This document shows positions 32,586-40,813 of a stretch of DNA of 64,000 nt, in pieces. The stretch spans positions 62,001 through 126,000 of the forward strand of contig DASZZN010000007.1 in the NCBI GenBank assembly GCA_035544955.1. The letters run 5' to 3'. Under the pieces are notes generated by a model. The model saw nothing but the letters and a program-made list of their open reading frames with translations. It had not been told where the DNA came from and ran no database searches. Every line of letters begins with the position of its first letter. Position 1 is the stretch's first letter. The translations under genes and the position numbers were made by a program. Source of the DNA: Candidatus Dormiibacterota bacterium. GTDB lineage: Bacteria > Chloroflexota > Dormibacteria > CF-121.

Positions 32586-32991
32586 GCTGTGCCGACAACT
32601 GCTCGGCCGGCGCGAACCCGTGGTTGAAGCTGCCGACCCGCCCATCACCCGTTAAGAGCGCGGTGGATGGGGCGGTCAGGACCTTGAACGCCGCCGCGGC
32701 GGCCGGCTGCCGCGAGAGGTCGACTCGCAGGACCCGAAGCGCGGAGCCGAAGGTCGCCTCGACGCTTTCGACCGCCGGATACTGCGCGGTCCGGCAGACG
32801 GTGCAGCTCGGGGTTGAAAAGACGACGAGCGACGGGCGGCCGTCGGGCGAGGCGCCGAGCGCCGTCCACAGTCCGTCGGCCGGCGCACGGCGCAACCCGG
32901 CCACGGCCCGTCGGGACCACCAGCGAGCCGCGAGAATGATGGCGGAAACCGCCGCCGCGGTTACCGCGAGGATGATCGCGCGCTCGACCAT
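32557..32991 (-). CDS. Membrane-anchored thioredoxin-like protein
   Basis: 144 residues: an N-terminal membrane helix (IILAVTAAAVSAIILAARWW), then a thioredoxin fold with VVFSTPSCTVCRTAQYPAVE (CTVC active site), LRVDLSRQPAAAAAFKVLTAPSTALL (with a cis-Pro-like AP). It is oriented with the redox domain probably outside or at the membrane face. It directly follows a DUF4395 gene, 1 bp apart, a common pairing in actinobacteria. Confidence 0.85.
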   Translation of the reverse strand: MVERAIILAVTAAAVSAIILAARWWSRRAVAGLRRAPADGLWTALGASPDGRPSLVVFSTPSCTVCRTAQYPAVESVEATFGSALRVLRVDLSRQPAAAAAFKVLTAPSTALLTGDGRVGSFNHGFAPAEQLSAQLSALGASPA

Positions 32992-32992
32992 G

Positions 32993-33448
32993 TCAGGCCC
33001 GCCGCAAAATGCCGCGCCGGTTCAGCTGTGCGAGTACGAAGCACAGCGCGCAGAAATCGACGCTGGCATCCAGCGCGACCATGACCGCGATCGGGAGCGT
33101 GAGCACCCACGCCAGGATCGGGTTGTCCGCCAGCAAGGCCGCGGCGGCGATCAGCCAGATGGTGCCGCCCAGGATCCGCGCGATCCGCCGGGTCTCGTGA
33201 TCCTCGTGCACATCGTCACGCTTGAGGATCCCGGCAGGCTCGAGGACACGCCACACGAGTTGCCGGACCACGTCGGCCGGCCACCAGAACCGGCCGGCCA
33301 GCATGATCACGCCGGCGACCGTGAGCAAGATCCCGCCCGGGACTCCTTGCGAGATCAAGCCGGCCACCACCAGCGCGACCATGGTCCATTGGTGCGCCTT
33401 GCGCGCCGTTCGATCGTAGACGGGTGTGTCGGTGGTGGCAGTGGACAT
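32993..33448 (-). CDS. DUF4395 membrane protein
   Basis: 151 residues with four hydrophobic segments. FWWPADVVRQLVWRVLEPAG, ETRRIARILGGTIWLIAAAA and the C-terminal SVDFCALCFVLAQLNRRGIL fit DUF4395, which carries a conserved CxxC (CALC) in the last helix. The CxxC and the adjacent thioredoxin gene suggest an electron-relay pair across the membrane, comparable to CcdA-type systems. That is inference. Confidence 0.87.
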   Translation of the reverse strand: MSTATTDTPVYDRTARKAHQWTMVALVVAGLISQGVPGGILLTVAGVIMLAGRFWWPADVVRQLVWRVLEPAGILKRDDVHEDHETRRIARILGGTIWLIAAAALLADNPILAWVLTLPIAVMVALDASVDFCALCFVLAQLNRRGILRRA

Positions 33449-33538
33449 ACTTGACTGAATCGATCTACAAACTCAACAATCTGAGGTCGCCAGTGTAGGG
33501 GTCAGCTCGCCGTTTGGTCAAGCAAGAGTTCGAATCAG

Positions 33539-33944
33539 CTAGGTAACGGTGATCCCGAGCTGCTCCATGAGGTCGGCCGTCTCGCTCCAGTACTCCGCGA
33601 TCCGCCCATCGACGTAGCGGCAGGTCTCGATGCGGCTGAAGCCGAGGCACCCGTCGGCTGTAGCCTGTCCTGGAACGGCTTTGCCGGTACCGCGCACCGT
33701 CACGGCGGCCCACGTCATGTCGCCGGCCGCCGCCATGTTGTCGATACAGACATGGAGATCGGGCATCGCCAACCGGAGCAATACGATTCGCTCCCGGAGG
33801 GCGTCGGCTCCACCCTGCTGCCTGCACGGCGAATGGTCGGCAAAGTCCGGCGTCAGCACCTCGATCGAGGACGGCCAGGCACCCAACGTTGAAGGCCTCC
33901 TCGATCAAGCGCCGAAAAACACGTTTGTGAACGCCTGGCGACAT
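33539..33944 (-). pseudogene. SnoaL-like protein gene with a frameshift
   Basis: ATG 33944, with AGAGGGG five bases upstream, reads MSPGVHKRVFRRLIEEAFNV GCLAVLD and then leaves the family. The continuation VLTPDFADHSPCRQQGGADA, GFSRIETCRYVDGRI and the SETADLMEQLG ending lie in the next frame. Moving one base at about 33863-33866 (an extra C in CGATCGAGG) rejoins them as AVLD-EVLTPDFADH. So it is a SnoaL gene broken by +1, a sequencing error, or programmed shifting; the site is not a classical slippery sequence. Confidence 0.7.
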
Positions 33945-34007
33945 TGATCCCCTCTGGCCGCCATCCTAATGCCGACTTGCACCGAGTTCAAGGTCTCCTG
34001 ATTGGCT

Positions 34008-34595
34008 TCAGGCCGCCCGCCCCACCAGGATCGTCCCCGGCTGGGCAATCATCGAACCCGCGACGCCACTCATGGCGGCCAACTTGTCGCCCTCGTGGGC
34101 CCGCAGGAACTTGACTACCCGGCCAGCAACCTCGGAGGGATCGCAGGCATACGGGCGCCAGCGGTCCTTCGATTGTCGGTCCATGCTTCCATCGAAGGTG
34201 AACCGGACCAAGTCGCCATGAGCGCGAGGGTCGGCAGACGCGTGAACCACGTGCGAAGGAACGAGAAAGACCGGAACCCGGAACTGCATTTCGGTCAGGT
34301 CCATGAATCCGAAGAAGTACCAGAAGAAAGGATCGGCAACCAGCCGCTCACGTTTCTCATCGAAGCGGATCGAAAGGAGGTCAGCCCTGTTACGACGAAC
34401 CAGGACGTGACGCGCTTTGACCTGGATCGCCAGGCTGAGACGAAACTTTTGCTTCAGGTGGGTCTCGATGTCCCGACGTTCGTCATCGGTCATTGGCACC
34501 ATCACTTCGAGGAGTCCACCGCTACCGAAGGTGAGAATTTTGGCGACTTCGGTTTCCGTAAAGCGACTGAACTGGACATTGCTGAGGGGGCTCAT
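34008..34595 (-). CDS. Uncharacterised protein with a possible PD-(D/E)xK nuclease-like core
   Basis: About 195 residues from ATG 34595 (MSPLSNVQFSRFTETEVAKI); a longer frame reaches 34685. FGSGGLLEV, DDERRDIETHLKQKFRLSLA followed by IQVKARH resembles the E...QxK core of PD-(D/E)xK nucleases. Later blocks are DPFFWYFFGFMDLTEMQFRV, PVFLVPSHVVH and RWRPYACDPSEVAGRVVKFL. I recognise a hypothetical-protein pattern of actinobacteria but no named family. Active-site assignment is tentative. Confidence 0.55.
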   Translation of the reverse strand: MSPLSNVQFSRFTETEVAKILTFGSGGLLEVMVPMTDDERRDIETHLKQKFRLSLAIQVKARHVLVRRNRADLLSIRFDEKRERLVADPFFWYFFGFMDLTEMQFRVPVFLVPSHVVHASADPRAHGDLVRFTFDGSMDRQSKDRWRPYACDPSEVAGRVVKFLRAHEGDKLAAMSGVAGSMIAQPGTILVGRAA

Positions 34596-34639
34596 GGCTG
34601 GAATAACGGGGCTCGGTTGGCCAGTTTGCATAGAAGGAG

Positions 34640-34888
34640 ATGGAATGGACTTTGACTGGCGCTTCGACGTGTTCCCGGGCTGCATTTGCAGCTGCTCGAA
34701 CTCGGGAGCGAGCGCTCTCGCGTTGGCTGATCCCAGTCGGCGGCGGACTGCTGGCGGCCGTCTTGATCGTGATCGGCACGCCCCACGTCGCCTGGTACCT
34801 TCGCCTGGCCCTGGCGCTGGTCACCTTCGTCTACATCGCCGGGCAATCGGCCGCGTATCTGTGGCCGAGCAATCCCGACGACGGCTGA
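34640..34888 (+). CDS. Small two-helix membrane protein
   Basis: 82 residues. After a 28-residue Ala/Arg/Ser N-terminus there are two hydrophobic helices: WLIPVGGGLLAAVLIVIG and LRLALALVTFVYIAGQSAAY, ending LWPSNPDDG. AGAAGGAG lies against the ATG. It is divergent from the nuclease-like gene with a small overlap of leader. Function unknown. Confidence 0.5.
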   Translation: MEWTLTGASTCSRAAFAAARTRERALSRWLIPVGGGLLAAVLIVIGTPHVAWYLRLALALVTFVYIAGQSAAYLWPSNPDDG

Positions 34889-34953
34889 TCCGCCAGGTCC
34901 TACCGGCCGTCGGGGGAATAAGCTAGCAGCGGGACCGGGTTGGTAGCAGGGAT

Positions 34954-35235
34954 ATGAAGGCAGTCTGGAACGGCGCAACCCTGGCGGAGAGCGATCAGAC
35001 GATCATTGTTGAGGGCAACCACTATTTTCCGCCGACCGCCGTCAACCGCGAACTCTTCCAGACGAGCGATACGCACACGATCTGCCACTGGAAGGGCGAG
35101 GCGAGCTACTACACGGTCGCGGTCGACGGCAAGAGCAATCGGGATGCGGCGTGGTTCTACGCAGATCCCAAGCCGGAAGCCGCCCAGATCAAAGACTACG
35201 TCGCGTTCTGGCACGGCGTGACGGTCGAAGCGTAG
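34954..35235 (+). CDS. DUF427 domain protein
   Basis: 93 residues covering one DUF427 unit: MKAVWNGATLAESDQTIIVE, GNHYFPPTAVNRELF, HTICHWKGEASYYTVAVDGK and AWFYADPKPEAAQIKDYVAF. These are signature residues (YFP, CxWKG, YYP/PK). The family has a beta-tent-like fold and no known biochemical activity. It is monocistronic. Confidence 0.9.
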   Translation: MKAVWNGATLAESDQTIIVEGNHYFPPTAVNRELFQTSDTHTICHWKGEASYYTVAVDGKSNRDAAWFYADPKPEAAQIKDYVAFWHGVTVEA

Positions 35236-35254
35236 AGCCTTACCAATCCAACCG

Positions 35255-35686
35255 CTACGCCGGCGCCAGCTCGAAGATCCAGGAGCAATCATTGATGGGG
35301 AACGGCGTCGGGCGTGGTCCCAACCCGCCGCCCCCAAAGTAGGTACTAATCTGCATCGAATAGCGCTGCGCTGGTACTTCTCGGGTCCTGGCAAAGTCCT
35401 TGTAGTTAATGGTGTGAGGATCCAGATCCAACCAGGTTCTGCCATCCTCCCCAACTAACGTAACCCGGTTCGCGCAACCATCCCAATTCTCGTCAATCGT
35501 CAATTCGTACCGCCCAGCGGCCAGATTCCCCAGGTCTGCGCTCGCCCCGCGCCCATGAACGATCAGTGTCTTACCATGGTGCTCGACTCGCGACGCGGAA
35601 GGCCGTTCATTTCGAAGCCACAGAGCGGTTGCCCCAATTGCCAATAGAACCAGTGCGCCTAACGCCACGACCCACGGTTTCATCAC
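35255..35686 (-). CDS. Exported or membrane-anchored protein of unknown function
   Basis: 143 residues. An N-terminal hydrophobic helix (WVVALGALVLLAIGATALWL) acts as a signal anchor, followed by an extracytoplasmic beta-rich domain (LIVHGRGASADLGNLAAGRY, NWDGCANRVTLVGEDGRTWL) and a C-terminal cysteine (INDCSWIFELA). Two cysteines could form a disulphide. No family recognised. It is divergent from the FAD oxidoreductase. Confidence 0.6.
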   Translation of the reverse strand: MMKPWVVALGALVLLAIGATALWLRNERPSASRVEHHGKTLIVHGRGASADLGNLAAGRYELTIDENWDGCANRVTLVGEDGRTWLDLDPHTINYKDFARTREVPAQRYSMQISTYFGGGGLGPRPTPFPINDCSWIFELAPA

Positions 35687-35723
35687 TGCTCCAGACGTGT
35701 ACGACGGAATTGAGCTCGGATAG

Positions 35724-37016
35724 TTGCCGTTGAGGGGCCCGACCCCGCTCGCCCCGAGCTACCGCGAGGAGCCCTACTGGTGGCGCGAAGCCGCGCCCCG
35801 TGCACGACCCGCGACCCCTCTTCCGACGGAGGTCGATGTCGTCGTCGTGGGCGGCGGCTACACCGGAACGATGGCCGCGGCGAGGCTCGCCTGGCGCGGC
35901 CGCTCGGTCGCCCTGCTCGAGAGGAACGAGCTCGGTTGGGGTGCCAGCAGCCGAAACGGCGGCATGGTTCACCCGGGCTTAAAGGTTGGTCCCGGCGCGC
36001 TCCTCAGGCACTATGGTGACCGAGGTCGCCAGCTCTACCGCGCCAGCCTGGACGCGTTCGCCCTGGTCGAGGAAACGATCCGGACCAACCGCATCGACTG
36101 CGACTACGCGCGAACCGGCCACCTTTACCTGGCCCATAAGCCGGGTCACGTCGAAGATCTCGAGGCCGAGGCCGGCGCGCTGAACCGGGAGTTTGGCATC
36201 AGTGCTCCCGTCCTCGACCGGGAGGCGCTGGCCTCCGAGATCGGGTCCACCGTGTACTATGGCGCGCTGCTCTTCGAGCGCAGCGGCGGGCTTCATCCCG
36301 CGAAGTACTACGCCGGGCTCGCTCAGCTGGCCCGTGATCGCGGCGCCCACCTCCACGACCAGACGCCCGCGATTGCCATCGAGCGCCGCGGGCGCGGCGG
36401 GTTCGTCGTCGTGACACCGCGAGGGCGCATCGCCACGCGCGATGTCCTGCTCGCGACCAATGGCTATAGCGATCGACTGTTGCCCGCACTGCGGCGCCGC
36501 ATCATCCCGATTGGCAGCTACATCATCGCCACCGAGCCGCTCGCCGCCGACCGCGCCCAGAGCGCGATTAGGAACCGACGGATGCTGTTCGACTCGAAGA
36601 ACTTCCTCTATTACTGGCGGCTGAGCAGCGACAACCGGATGCTGTTCGGTGGCCGGGCGAGCTTTGCGCCGACGACGATCGCCCGGGCACGCGACTGGCT
36701 GTACGCGGCGATGATCCGGGTCCACCCGCAACTCGAAGGAACCACCGTCGAGCACGCCTGGGGCGGCAACGTCGGGTTCACCTTTGACCGCCTACCCCAC
36801 ATCGGCCGCATCAAGGGCATCACCTATTCGCTCGGTTACTGCGGGACGGGGGTCGCGATGTCGACGTATTTCGGTCAGCTTGCGGCCGATTGGATCGCCG
36901 GCGGCGAGCTGCCCGATTGCTGGAAGGGCGCATTTCCCAGCGTGCCCTTCTATCGCGAGAAACCCTGGTTCTTGCCGGCCGTCGGCTGGTACTACTCGGC
37001 GTTAGACCGCGTCTGA
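35724..37016 (+). CDS. FAD-dependent amine/amino-acid oxidoreductase (DAO family, PuuB-like)
   Basis: 430 residues, non-ATG (TTG) start near 35725. The Rossmann dinucleotide motif is VDVVVVGGGYTGTMAAARLA with VALLERNELGWGASSRNGGM next, as in gamma-glutamylputrescine oxidase and related DAO enzymes. C-terminal FAD-binding region is WGGNVGFTFDRLPHIGRI and GYCGTGVAMSTYFGQLAADW. The N-terminal SYREEPYWW is also PuuB-like. Substrate is probably an amine or D-amino acid. It overlaps the convergent acyl-CoA ligase by 15 bp. Confidence 0.88.
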   Translation: MPLRGPTPLAPSYREEPYWWREAAPRARPATPLPTEVDVVVVGGGYTGTMAAARLAWRGRSVALLERNELGWGASSRNGGMVHPGLKVGPGALLRHYGDRGRQLYRASLDAFALVEETIRTNRIDCDYARTGHLYLAHKPGHVEDLEAEAGALNREFGISAPVLDREALASEIGSTVYYGALLFERSGGLHPAKYYAGLAQLARDRGAHLHDQTPAIAIERRGRGGFVVVTPRGRIATRDVLLATNGYSDRLLPALRRRIIPIGSYIIATEPLAADRAQSAIRNRRMLFDSKNFLYYWRLSSDNRMLFGGRASFAPTTIARARDWLYAAMIRVHPQLEGTTVEHAWGGNVGFTFDRLPHIGRIKGITYSLGYCGTGVAMSTYFGQLAADWIAGGELPDCWKGAFPSVPFYREKPWFLPAVGWYYSALDRV

Positions 37017-38600
37017 GGCGGCCGCCTGGCGCAGCTTGAAGCGCTGCGTCTTGCCGGTCGCCGTCTTCGGCAGCGCCTCGACGAACGCGATCCAACGCGG
37101 CCGCTTGTACTCGGCGATTTTCGAGCGGACGAAGTCTTGCAGCTCGCGAGCGAGCTCCTCCGACCCCTGGCGACCGGCGGCGAGGACCACGTAAGCCATC
37201 GGCTTCTCCAGGTCGTCGGCATCGCGCCGCCCGATCACGCCCGCCTCCTGTACCGCCGGGTGTTCGACCAAGGTGTTCTCGATCTCGACCGGGCTGACCC
37301 AGATGCCCCCCACCTTCAGCATGTCGTCGGCACGGCCCGCATACCAGTAGTAGCCGTCGGCGTCACGGGAGAACTTGTCGCCGGTCCGGATCCAGTGTCC
37401 CTCGATCGTGTCCTTGGTCCGATCATGTTTGTTCCAGTAGTAGGCGCAGATGCTGTCGCCCTTGATCAGCAGATTGCCGACGGTGCCGTCGGCGACGTCA
37501 TCGCCGCCCTCGTCGACGATGCGCGCCTCGTAGCCCGGCACCAGCTCGCCGGCAGAGCCGGGACGGACGCGACCCGACCGGTTGGAGATGAAGATGTGCA
37601 GAATCTCGGTGCTGCCAATACCGTCGAGGATCTCCACGCCAAAGCGATCCTTGAAGCGCTCGTAGAGGGCTTTCGGCAGCGCTTCCCCGGCCGACACCGC
37701 CCGCCGGACGCTGGACAGATCGAAGTCGGCGCCCTCCCGCTTGTGTGCCAGGAGTTGCCCGTAATTAGTGGGAACGGAATAGAAGAGCGTCGGCTTGTGT
37801 CGCTCGATCTGCGCATAGACATTCGGCGGGGTCGGCGGCCCGGGCCAGAGGATGGTGGTGGCGCCGACGGCCAACGGAAAGGTCAGCGCGTTGCCAAGCC
37901 CGTAGGCAAAAAACAGCTTGGCGACCGAGAACGTCCGGTCGTCAGCGGTCATGCCCAGCACCCCTTGGGCGTAGCAGACGACGGTGTGCACAACGTCGTG
38001 ATGGAGATGCACCGCCCCTTTGGGGAAGCCGGTGGTGCCGGAGGAGTACAGCCAGAAGGCGGCATCATCTTTGCTGGTCTTATCCGGCTCGAGCGCCGGC
38101 GCGGCGGCAAGCAGCTGCTCGAACCCGATTGCGTCGGCGGTGGGCCGGCCATCGATAACGAGATGTTGCAGGTGGGGCAGCTCATTCCGCGGGATGGCTG
38201 CCAGCTGCGGTAACAGCGGCTCGCTGACGATCGCGACCGTCGCCCGCGAGTCGTTGAGCATGTAGCGGTAGTCCTGGCTCTTCAGCAGCGTGTTCGTCGG
38301 GATCGGTACCGCGCCGATTTTCTGGGCTCCGAAGAAGCTGTAGGCAAAGGCCGGGGTGTCCAGCAGCAGGAGGAGGACACGCTCCTCACGCCTGACACCC
38401 AGCGAGCGCAGCCCGTTCCCCACTCGGTTCGATCGCTCCGACACCTGCGCATAAGTGACGGACTCGTCTCCGCAGAGGATGGCGGTCCGTCCGCCACGCC
38501 CGTCGCGTACGTGACGGTCGACCAGGTAATCCGCGGCGTTGAACTGGTCCGGCACATTGACGACTGGAGCCGCCGCCTGGCGCTCGATCGTCGTGGCCAC
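37002..38600 (-). CDS. Benzoate-CoA ligase family AMP-forming synthetase
   Basis: 532 residues. DQFNAADYLVDRHVRDGRGG is the family N-terminus. Adenylation motifs are WLYSSGTTGFPKGAVHLHHD (A3), LDGIGSTEILHIFISNRSG (A5), WIRTGDKFSRDADGYYWYAG (A7-A8), and KTATGKTQRFKLR at the end with the catalytic Lys. It activates an aryl or related carboxylate as acyl-AMP then CoA thioester. Substrate cannot be fixed, and no ring-degradation genes adjoin, so the physiological role is open. Confidence 0.9.
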   Translation of the reverse strand: MATTIERQAAAPVVNVPDQFNAADYLVDRHVRDGRGGRTAILCGDESVTYAQVSERSNRVGNGLRSLGVRREERVLLLLLDTPAFAYSFFGAQKIGAVPIPTNTLLKSQDYRYMLNDSRATVAIVSEPLLPQLAAIPRNELPHLQHLVIDGRPTADAIGFEQLLAAAPALEPDKTSKDDAAFWLYSSGTTGFPKGAVHLHHDVVHTVVCYAQGVLGMTADDRTFSVAKLFFAYGLGNALTFPLAVGATTILWPGPPTPPNVYAQIERHKPTLFYSVPTNYGQLLAHKREGADFDLSSVRRAVSAGEALPKALYERFKDRFGVEILDGIGSTEILHIFISNRSGRVRPGSAGELVPGYEARIVDEGGDDVADGTVGNLLIKGDSICAYYWNKHDRTKDTIEGHWIRTGDKFSRDADGYYWYAGRADDMLKVGGIWVSPVEIENTLVEHPAVQEAGVIGRRDADDLEKPMAYVVLAAGRQGSEELARELQDFVRSKIAEYKRPRWIAFVEALPKTATGKTQRFKLRQAAASDAV

Positions 38601-38620
38601 AGGGCCAGTTTATTGCGAAA

Positions 38621-39106
38621 TTAGCGCTCCCCGCCTCGTCGTCCGATTTCCGCCATGTGGCTGCGATTGCGGCTGACGGCCTCGCCACCCTTCTGGCCCG
38701 CCTTCCGGGCCTCCGCCGCCGAGAACTCATGAGCCGTCCCCTGCTGATGGGCCGCCCGTCCGCCTTCGGCGGCGATTTCCCGCTGTCGCTGATCGCTCAT
38801 CCCAGCGAAGCCGCGGCCAGTGCTCGACGCACGCCGCGAGCGGCTCGTCCGAGTCGGCGACTTCGACGACCGGCGCGACTTCGTTACGCGCGCTTTCGCC
38901 GTTTTCGGTCTGCTCGAGCCCGTCCTGGACGATGACTTCTTCGGGCCGGATCGCTGGGCCTTGGTCTCGCCCTTCTCGCGCCGGATCTTGTTCACCGTGC
39001 GGGCCGCTACTTCCTCAGCGCGAGCACCGGACCGTCCGGATTTCTTCGCGCTCTGTTTGATTTTTTCGTACTGTCGCTCCCGCTTCGGACTGGCACCCAT
39101 TGGCAT
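38621..39106 (-). CDS. KGG-motif stress/plasmid-stabilisation-like protein
   Basis: 161 residues. The N-terminus (KRERQYEKIKQSAKKSGRSG and RAEEVAARTVNKIRREKGE) matches the plasmid-stabilisation-like family, followed by a Ser/Arg/Lys-rich linker. The C-terminal half has KGG repeats (FAGMSDQRQREIAAEGGRAA, FSAAEARKAGQKGGEAVSRN, MAEIGRRGGER), typical of general-stress small proteins. GGGAGAG precedes the ATG. Highly basic, so it may bind nucleic acid. Confidence 0.85.
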   Translation of the reverse strand: MPMGASPKRERQYEKIKQSAKKSGRSGARAEEVAARTVNKIRREKGETKAQRSGPKKSSSRTGSSRPKTAKARVTKSRRSSKSPTRTSRSRRASSTGRGFAGMSDQRQREIAAEGGRAAHQQGTAHEFSAAEARKAGQKGGEAVSRNRSHMAEIGRRGGER

Positions 39107-39552
39107 AACTCTCCCTTCCTCGGTGTTAGCATCATCTACCCCTAATTTGATATTACTATTGTATCATGTCCCCTGACGCCGATCGCCCTCGAAGCGTTGA
39201 TCGAAGGCCTCGCCGTAGCCCTTTTCACTCCTTGGCCAGGCCGGCCACCCCAAGCGATTCGCTGGCTTGTTTTCAGCGGCCCCATCGGTCGCCGACGCCA
39301 GCCCCGGGATTACCGTCATTTACGAAACGCACCGAAGACGCAGTTCCATACGCCCTGGGAATGCTGATCGCTGGCGCAGGCATGCTCGTCTACTGCCTGG
39401 TCCGCTTTACCTCATCGAGCGACGCATGCGCTGGTCGGTCGATCGTGGCCTGGCTGGCCTGGCTCGTCGTTGCCGGGGGCCCCGGGTCAGACCCTGCCAC
39501 AGGATCCAGCGCTGTGTACTCATCGGGCGATTATCGGTAAAATCACGCGGTC
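39107..39552. other. Intergenic region upstream of the tRNA pair
   Basis: 446 bp. Near 39140-39170 it is unusually AT-rich and holds TGATA (39148-39152) and TATCA (39162-39166), an inverted repeat nine bases apart, just upstream of the KGG gene; it may be its promoter or operator. A plus-strand open frame at 39166-39540 has one hydrophobic segment (YALGMLIAGAGMLVYCLV) but no family match; I do not call it a gene. Confidence 0.45.
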
Positions 39553-39636
39553 GGGCAGATACCGAAGCGGTCAAACGGGACTGACTGTAGATCAGTTGGC
39601 CTAGCGCCTTCGGGGGTTCGAATCCTCCTCTGCCCA
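39553..39636 (+). tRNA. tRNA-Tyr (GTA)
   Basis: Acceptor GGGCAGA (39553-39559) pairs with TCTGCCC (39629-39635), discriminator A. The anticodon arm ACTGA-CTGTAGA-TCAGT shows anticodon GTA at 39587-39589. A long variable arm (TGGCCTAGCGCCTTC region) and T-arm GGGGGTTCGAATCCTCC confirm a class II tRNA-Tyr. No CCA is encoded. Confidence 0.93.
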
Positions 39637-39644
39637 ATATCAGA

Positions 39645-39717
39645 GCCCACATAGCTCAGGTGGTAGAGCGTCGCCTTGGTAAGGCGAAGGTCTCCGGTTC
39701 AAATCCGGATGTGGGCT
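39645..39717 (+). tRNA. tRNA-Thr (GGT)
   Basis: Acceptor GCCCACA (39645-39651) pairs with TGTGGGC (39710-39716), discriminator T. D-arm GCTC-AGGTGGTA-GAGC, anticodon arm TCGCC-TTGGTAA-GGCGA with anticodon GGT at 39678-39680, and T-arm TCCGG-TTCAAAT-CCGGA are complete. It is eight bases after tRNA-Tyr, so both are one transcript. Confidence 0.95.
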
Positions 39718-39755
39718 AACTCCTTATACGGATAGCTTCACGTACCCTTTGCGGT

Positions 39756-40757
39756 ATGCCAGCGGCACAGAAGGCGCCGAGGAAAGCCCCGAAGAAAGCG
39801 ACCAGCTCACGCCGGCCCGCTGCCGCTCGCGGCCCGGAGCCGCGTGAGAGCGTCATCGACCTGACGGGCAAAGACGTCGCTGACCTGGTCGCGCAGGTGC
39901 AAAAGCACGGCGGCGCCGTCGTCGGCGCTTACCGGGACCCGTTCGCCGGACAGGCGCTCGTTCTCGCGTCGCTCCCCATAAAGAAGGTCGTCGCCACGCC
40001 CTTCCAGCGCGACCTCTCGAAGACCCACGCGACCCGCCTGGCCGAGGCGATCGGCGCGGCCGGCCTGTTCCTTGATCCCGTCATCGCGGTGCCGTCGGAT
40101 GACGGGTTCTGGTCGCCGAACGGGCGGCATCGCCTGGAGGCGGCTCGCCGTCTGGGGATGCGCACGGTGACCGCCTTACTGGTACCCGATGAAAAGCTCG
40201 CCTTCCGGATTCTCGCGCTCAATACCGAGAAAGCGCACAACCTACGCGACCGCAGCCTGGAGGTCATCCGAATGGCGCGGCAGCTCGCCAAAGAACAGCC
40301 TCGCTCGAAGGAGATCGAGCACGCGGTCACCTTCGACTCGCCTGTCTTCCTGACGCTAGGAGGGGCCTACGCGCAGCGATCGCGATTTGCCGGCTCCTCA
40401 TACCAGTCGGTGCTCAACAAAGTCGACCGCTTTCTCGACGGCACCCTTCCCGCTGCCTTGCGACAACGCGAGCAGTGGGCGGTACGCATCATGGACATCG
40501 ACGACCGCGTGGCCGCACATGTGAAGACGATGCAGGCGATGGGGATGAAGAGCCCGTACCTTCGCGCCGTGGTCGTGGCCCGAATCAACCCGGTACGGTT
40601 CGTTCCGCCATCCCGCAAGAAGGATGCCGCGCCGCCGATGTCGATGGCCGAGGCCTTGACCAAGATGGCCGCCAACGTTCGGAAGTTCGACCCGAAGTCG
40701 GTCAGGCCCGGCGACCTCGCGCTGGTGGCTGCGATCGCACCGGCCTCAGCTGACTAG
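39756..40757 (+). CDS. ParB N-terminal-domain protein
   Basis: 333 residues. After a Lys/Pro/Ala-rich leader comes a ParB/Srx-like domain: LPIKKVVATPFQRDLSKTHA, RLAEAIGAAGLFLDPVIAVP, and WSPNGRHRLEAARRLGMRTV, where the GxRRxxA motif is GRHRLEA. A helical domain follows (FRILALNTEKAHNLRDRSLE, YAQRSRFAGSSYQSVL). No ParA partner or parS is visible nearby. Proteins of this shape may be CTPase-type DNA clamps or nucleases; it is not the chromosomal ParB. Confidence 0.8.
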   Translation: MPAAQKAPRKAPKKATSSRRPAAARGPEPRESVIDLTGKDVADLVAQVQKHGGAVVGAYRDPFAGQALVLASLPIKKVVATPFQRDLSKTHATRLAEAIGAAGLFLDPVIAVPSDDGFWSPNGRHRLEAARRLGMRTVTALLVPDEKLAFRILALNTEKAHNLRDRSLEVIRMARQLAKEQPRSKEIEHAVTFDSPVFLTLGGAYAQRSRFAGSSYQSVLNKVDRFLDGTLPAALRQREQWAVRIMDIDDRVAAHVKTMQAMGMKSPYLRAVVVARINPVRFVPPSRKKDAAPPMSMAEALTKMAANVRKFDPKSVRPGDLALVAAIAPASAD

Positions 40758-40813
40758 GGACTGGACTCGATTCGCCCCGCGACTTAACCGGTTCCGAATA
40801 CAGTTGAGCTAAC

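Noticed and set aside
32474-33454. 326-codon plus-strand open frame
   Set aside because: Antisense to the thioredoxin-DUF4395 pair and continuing from the thioesterase end; shadow frame.
39166-39540. 124-codon frame before tRNA-Tyr
   Set aside because: Contains one hydrophobic stretch only, no SD, and no family features; treated as intergenic.
39553-40757. Integrated element at the tRNA pair next to a ParB-like gene
   Set aside because: No integrase, no direct repeat of a tRNA 3' end, and no change in base composition beyond the short AT-rich patch upstream.
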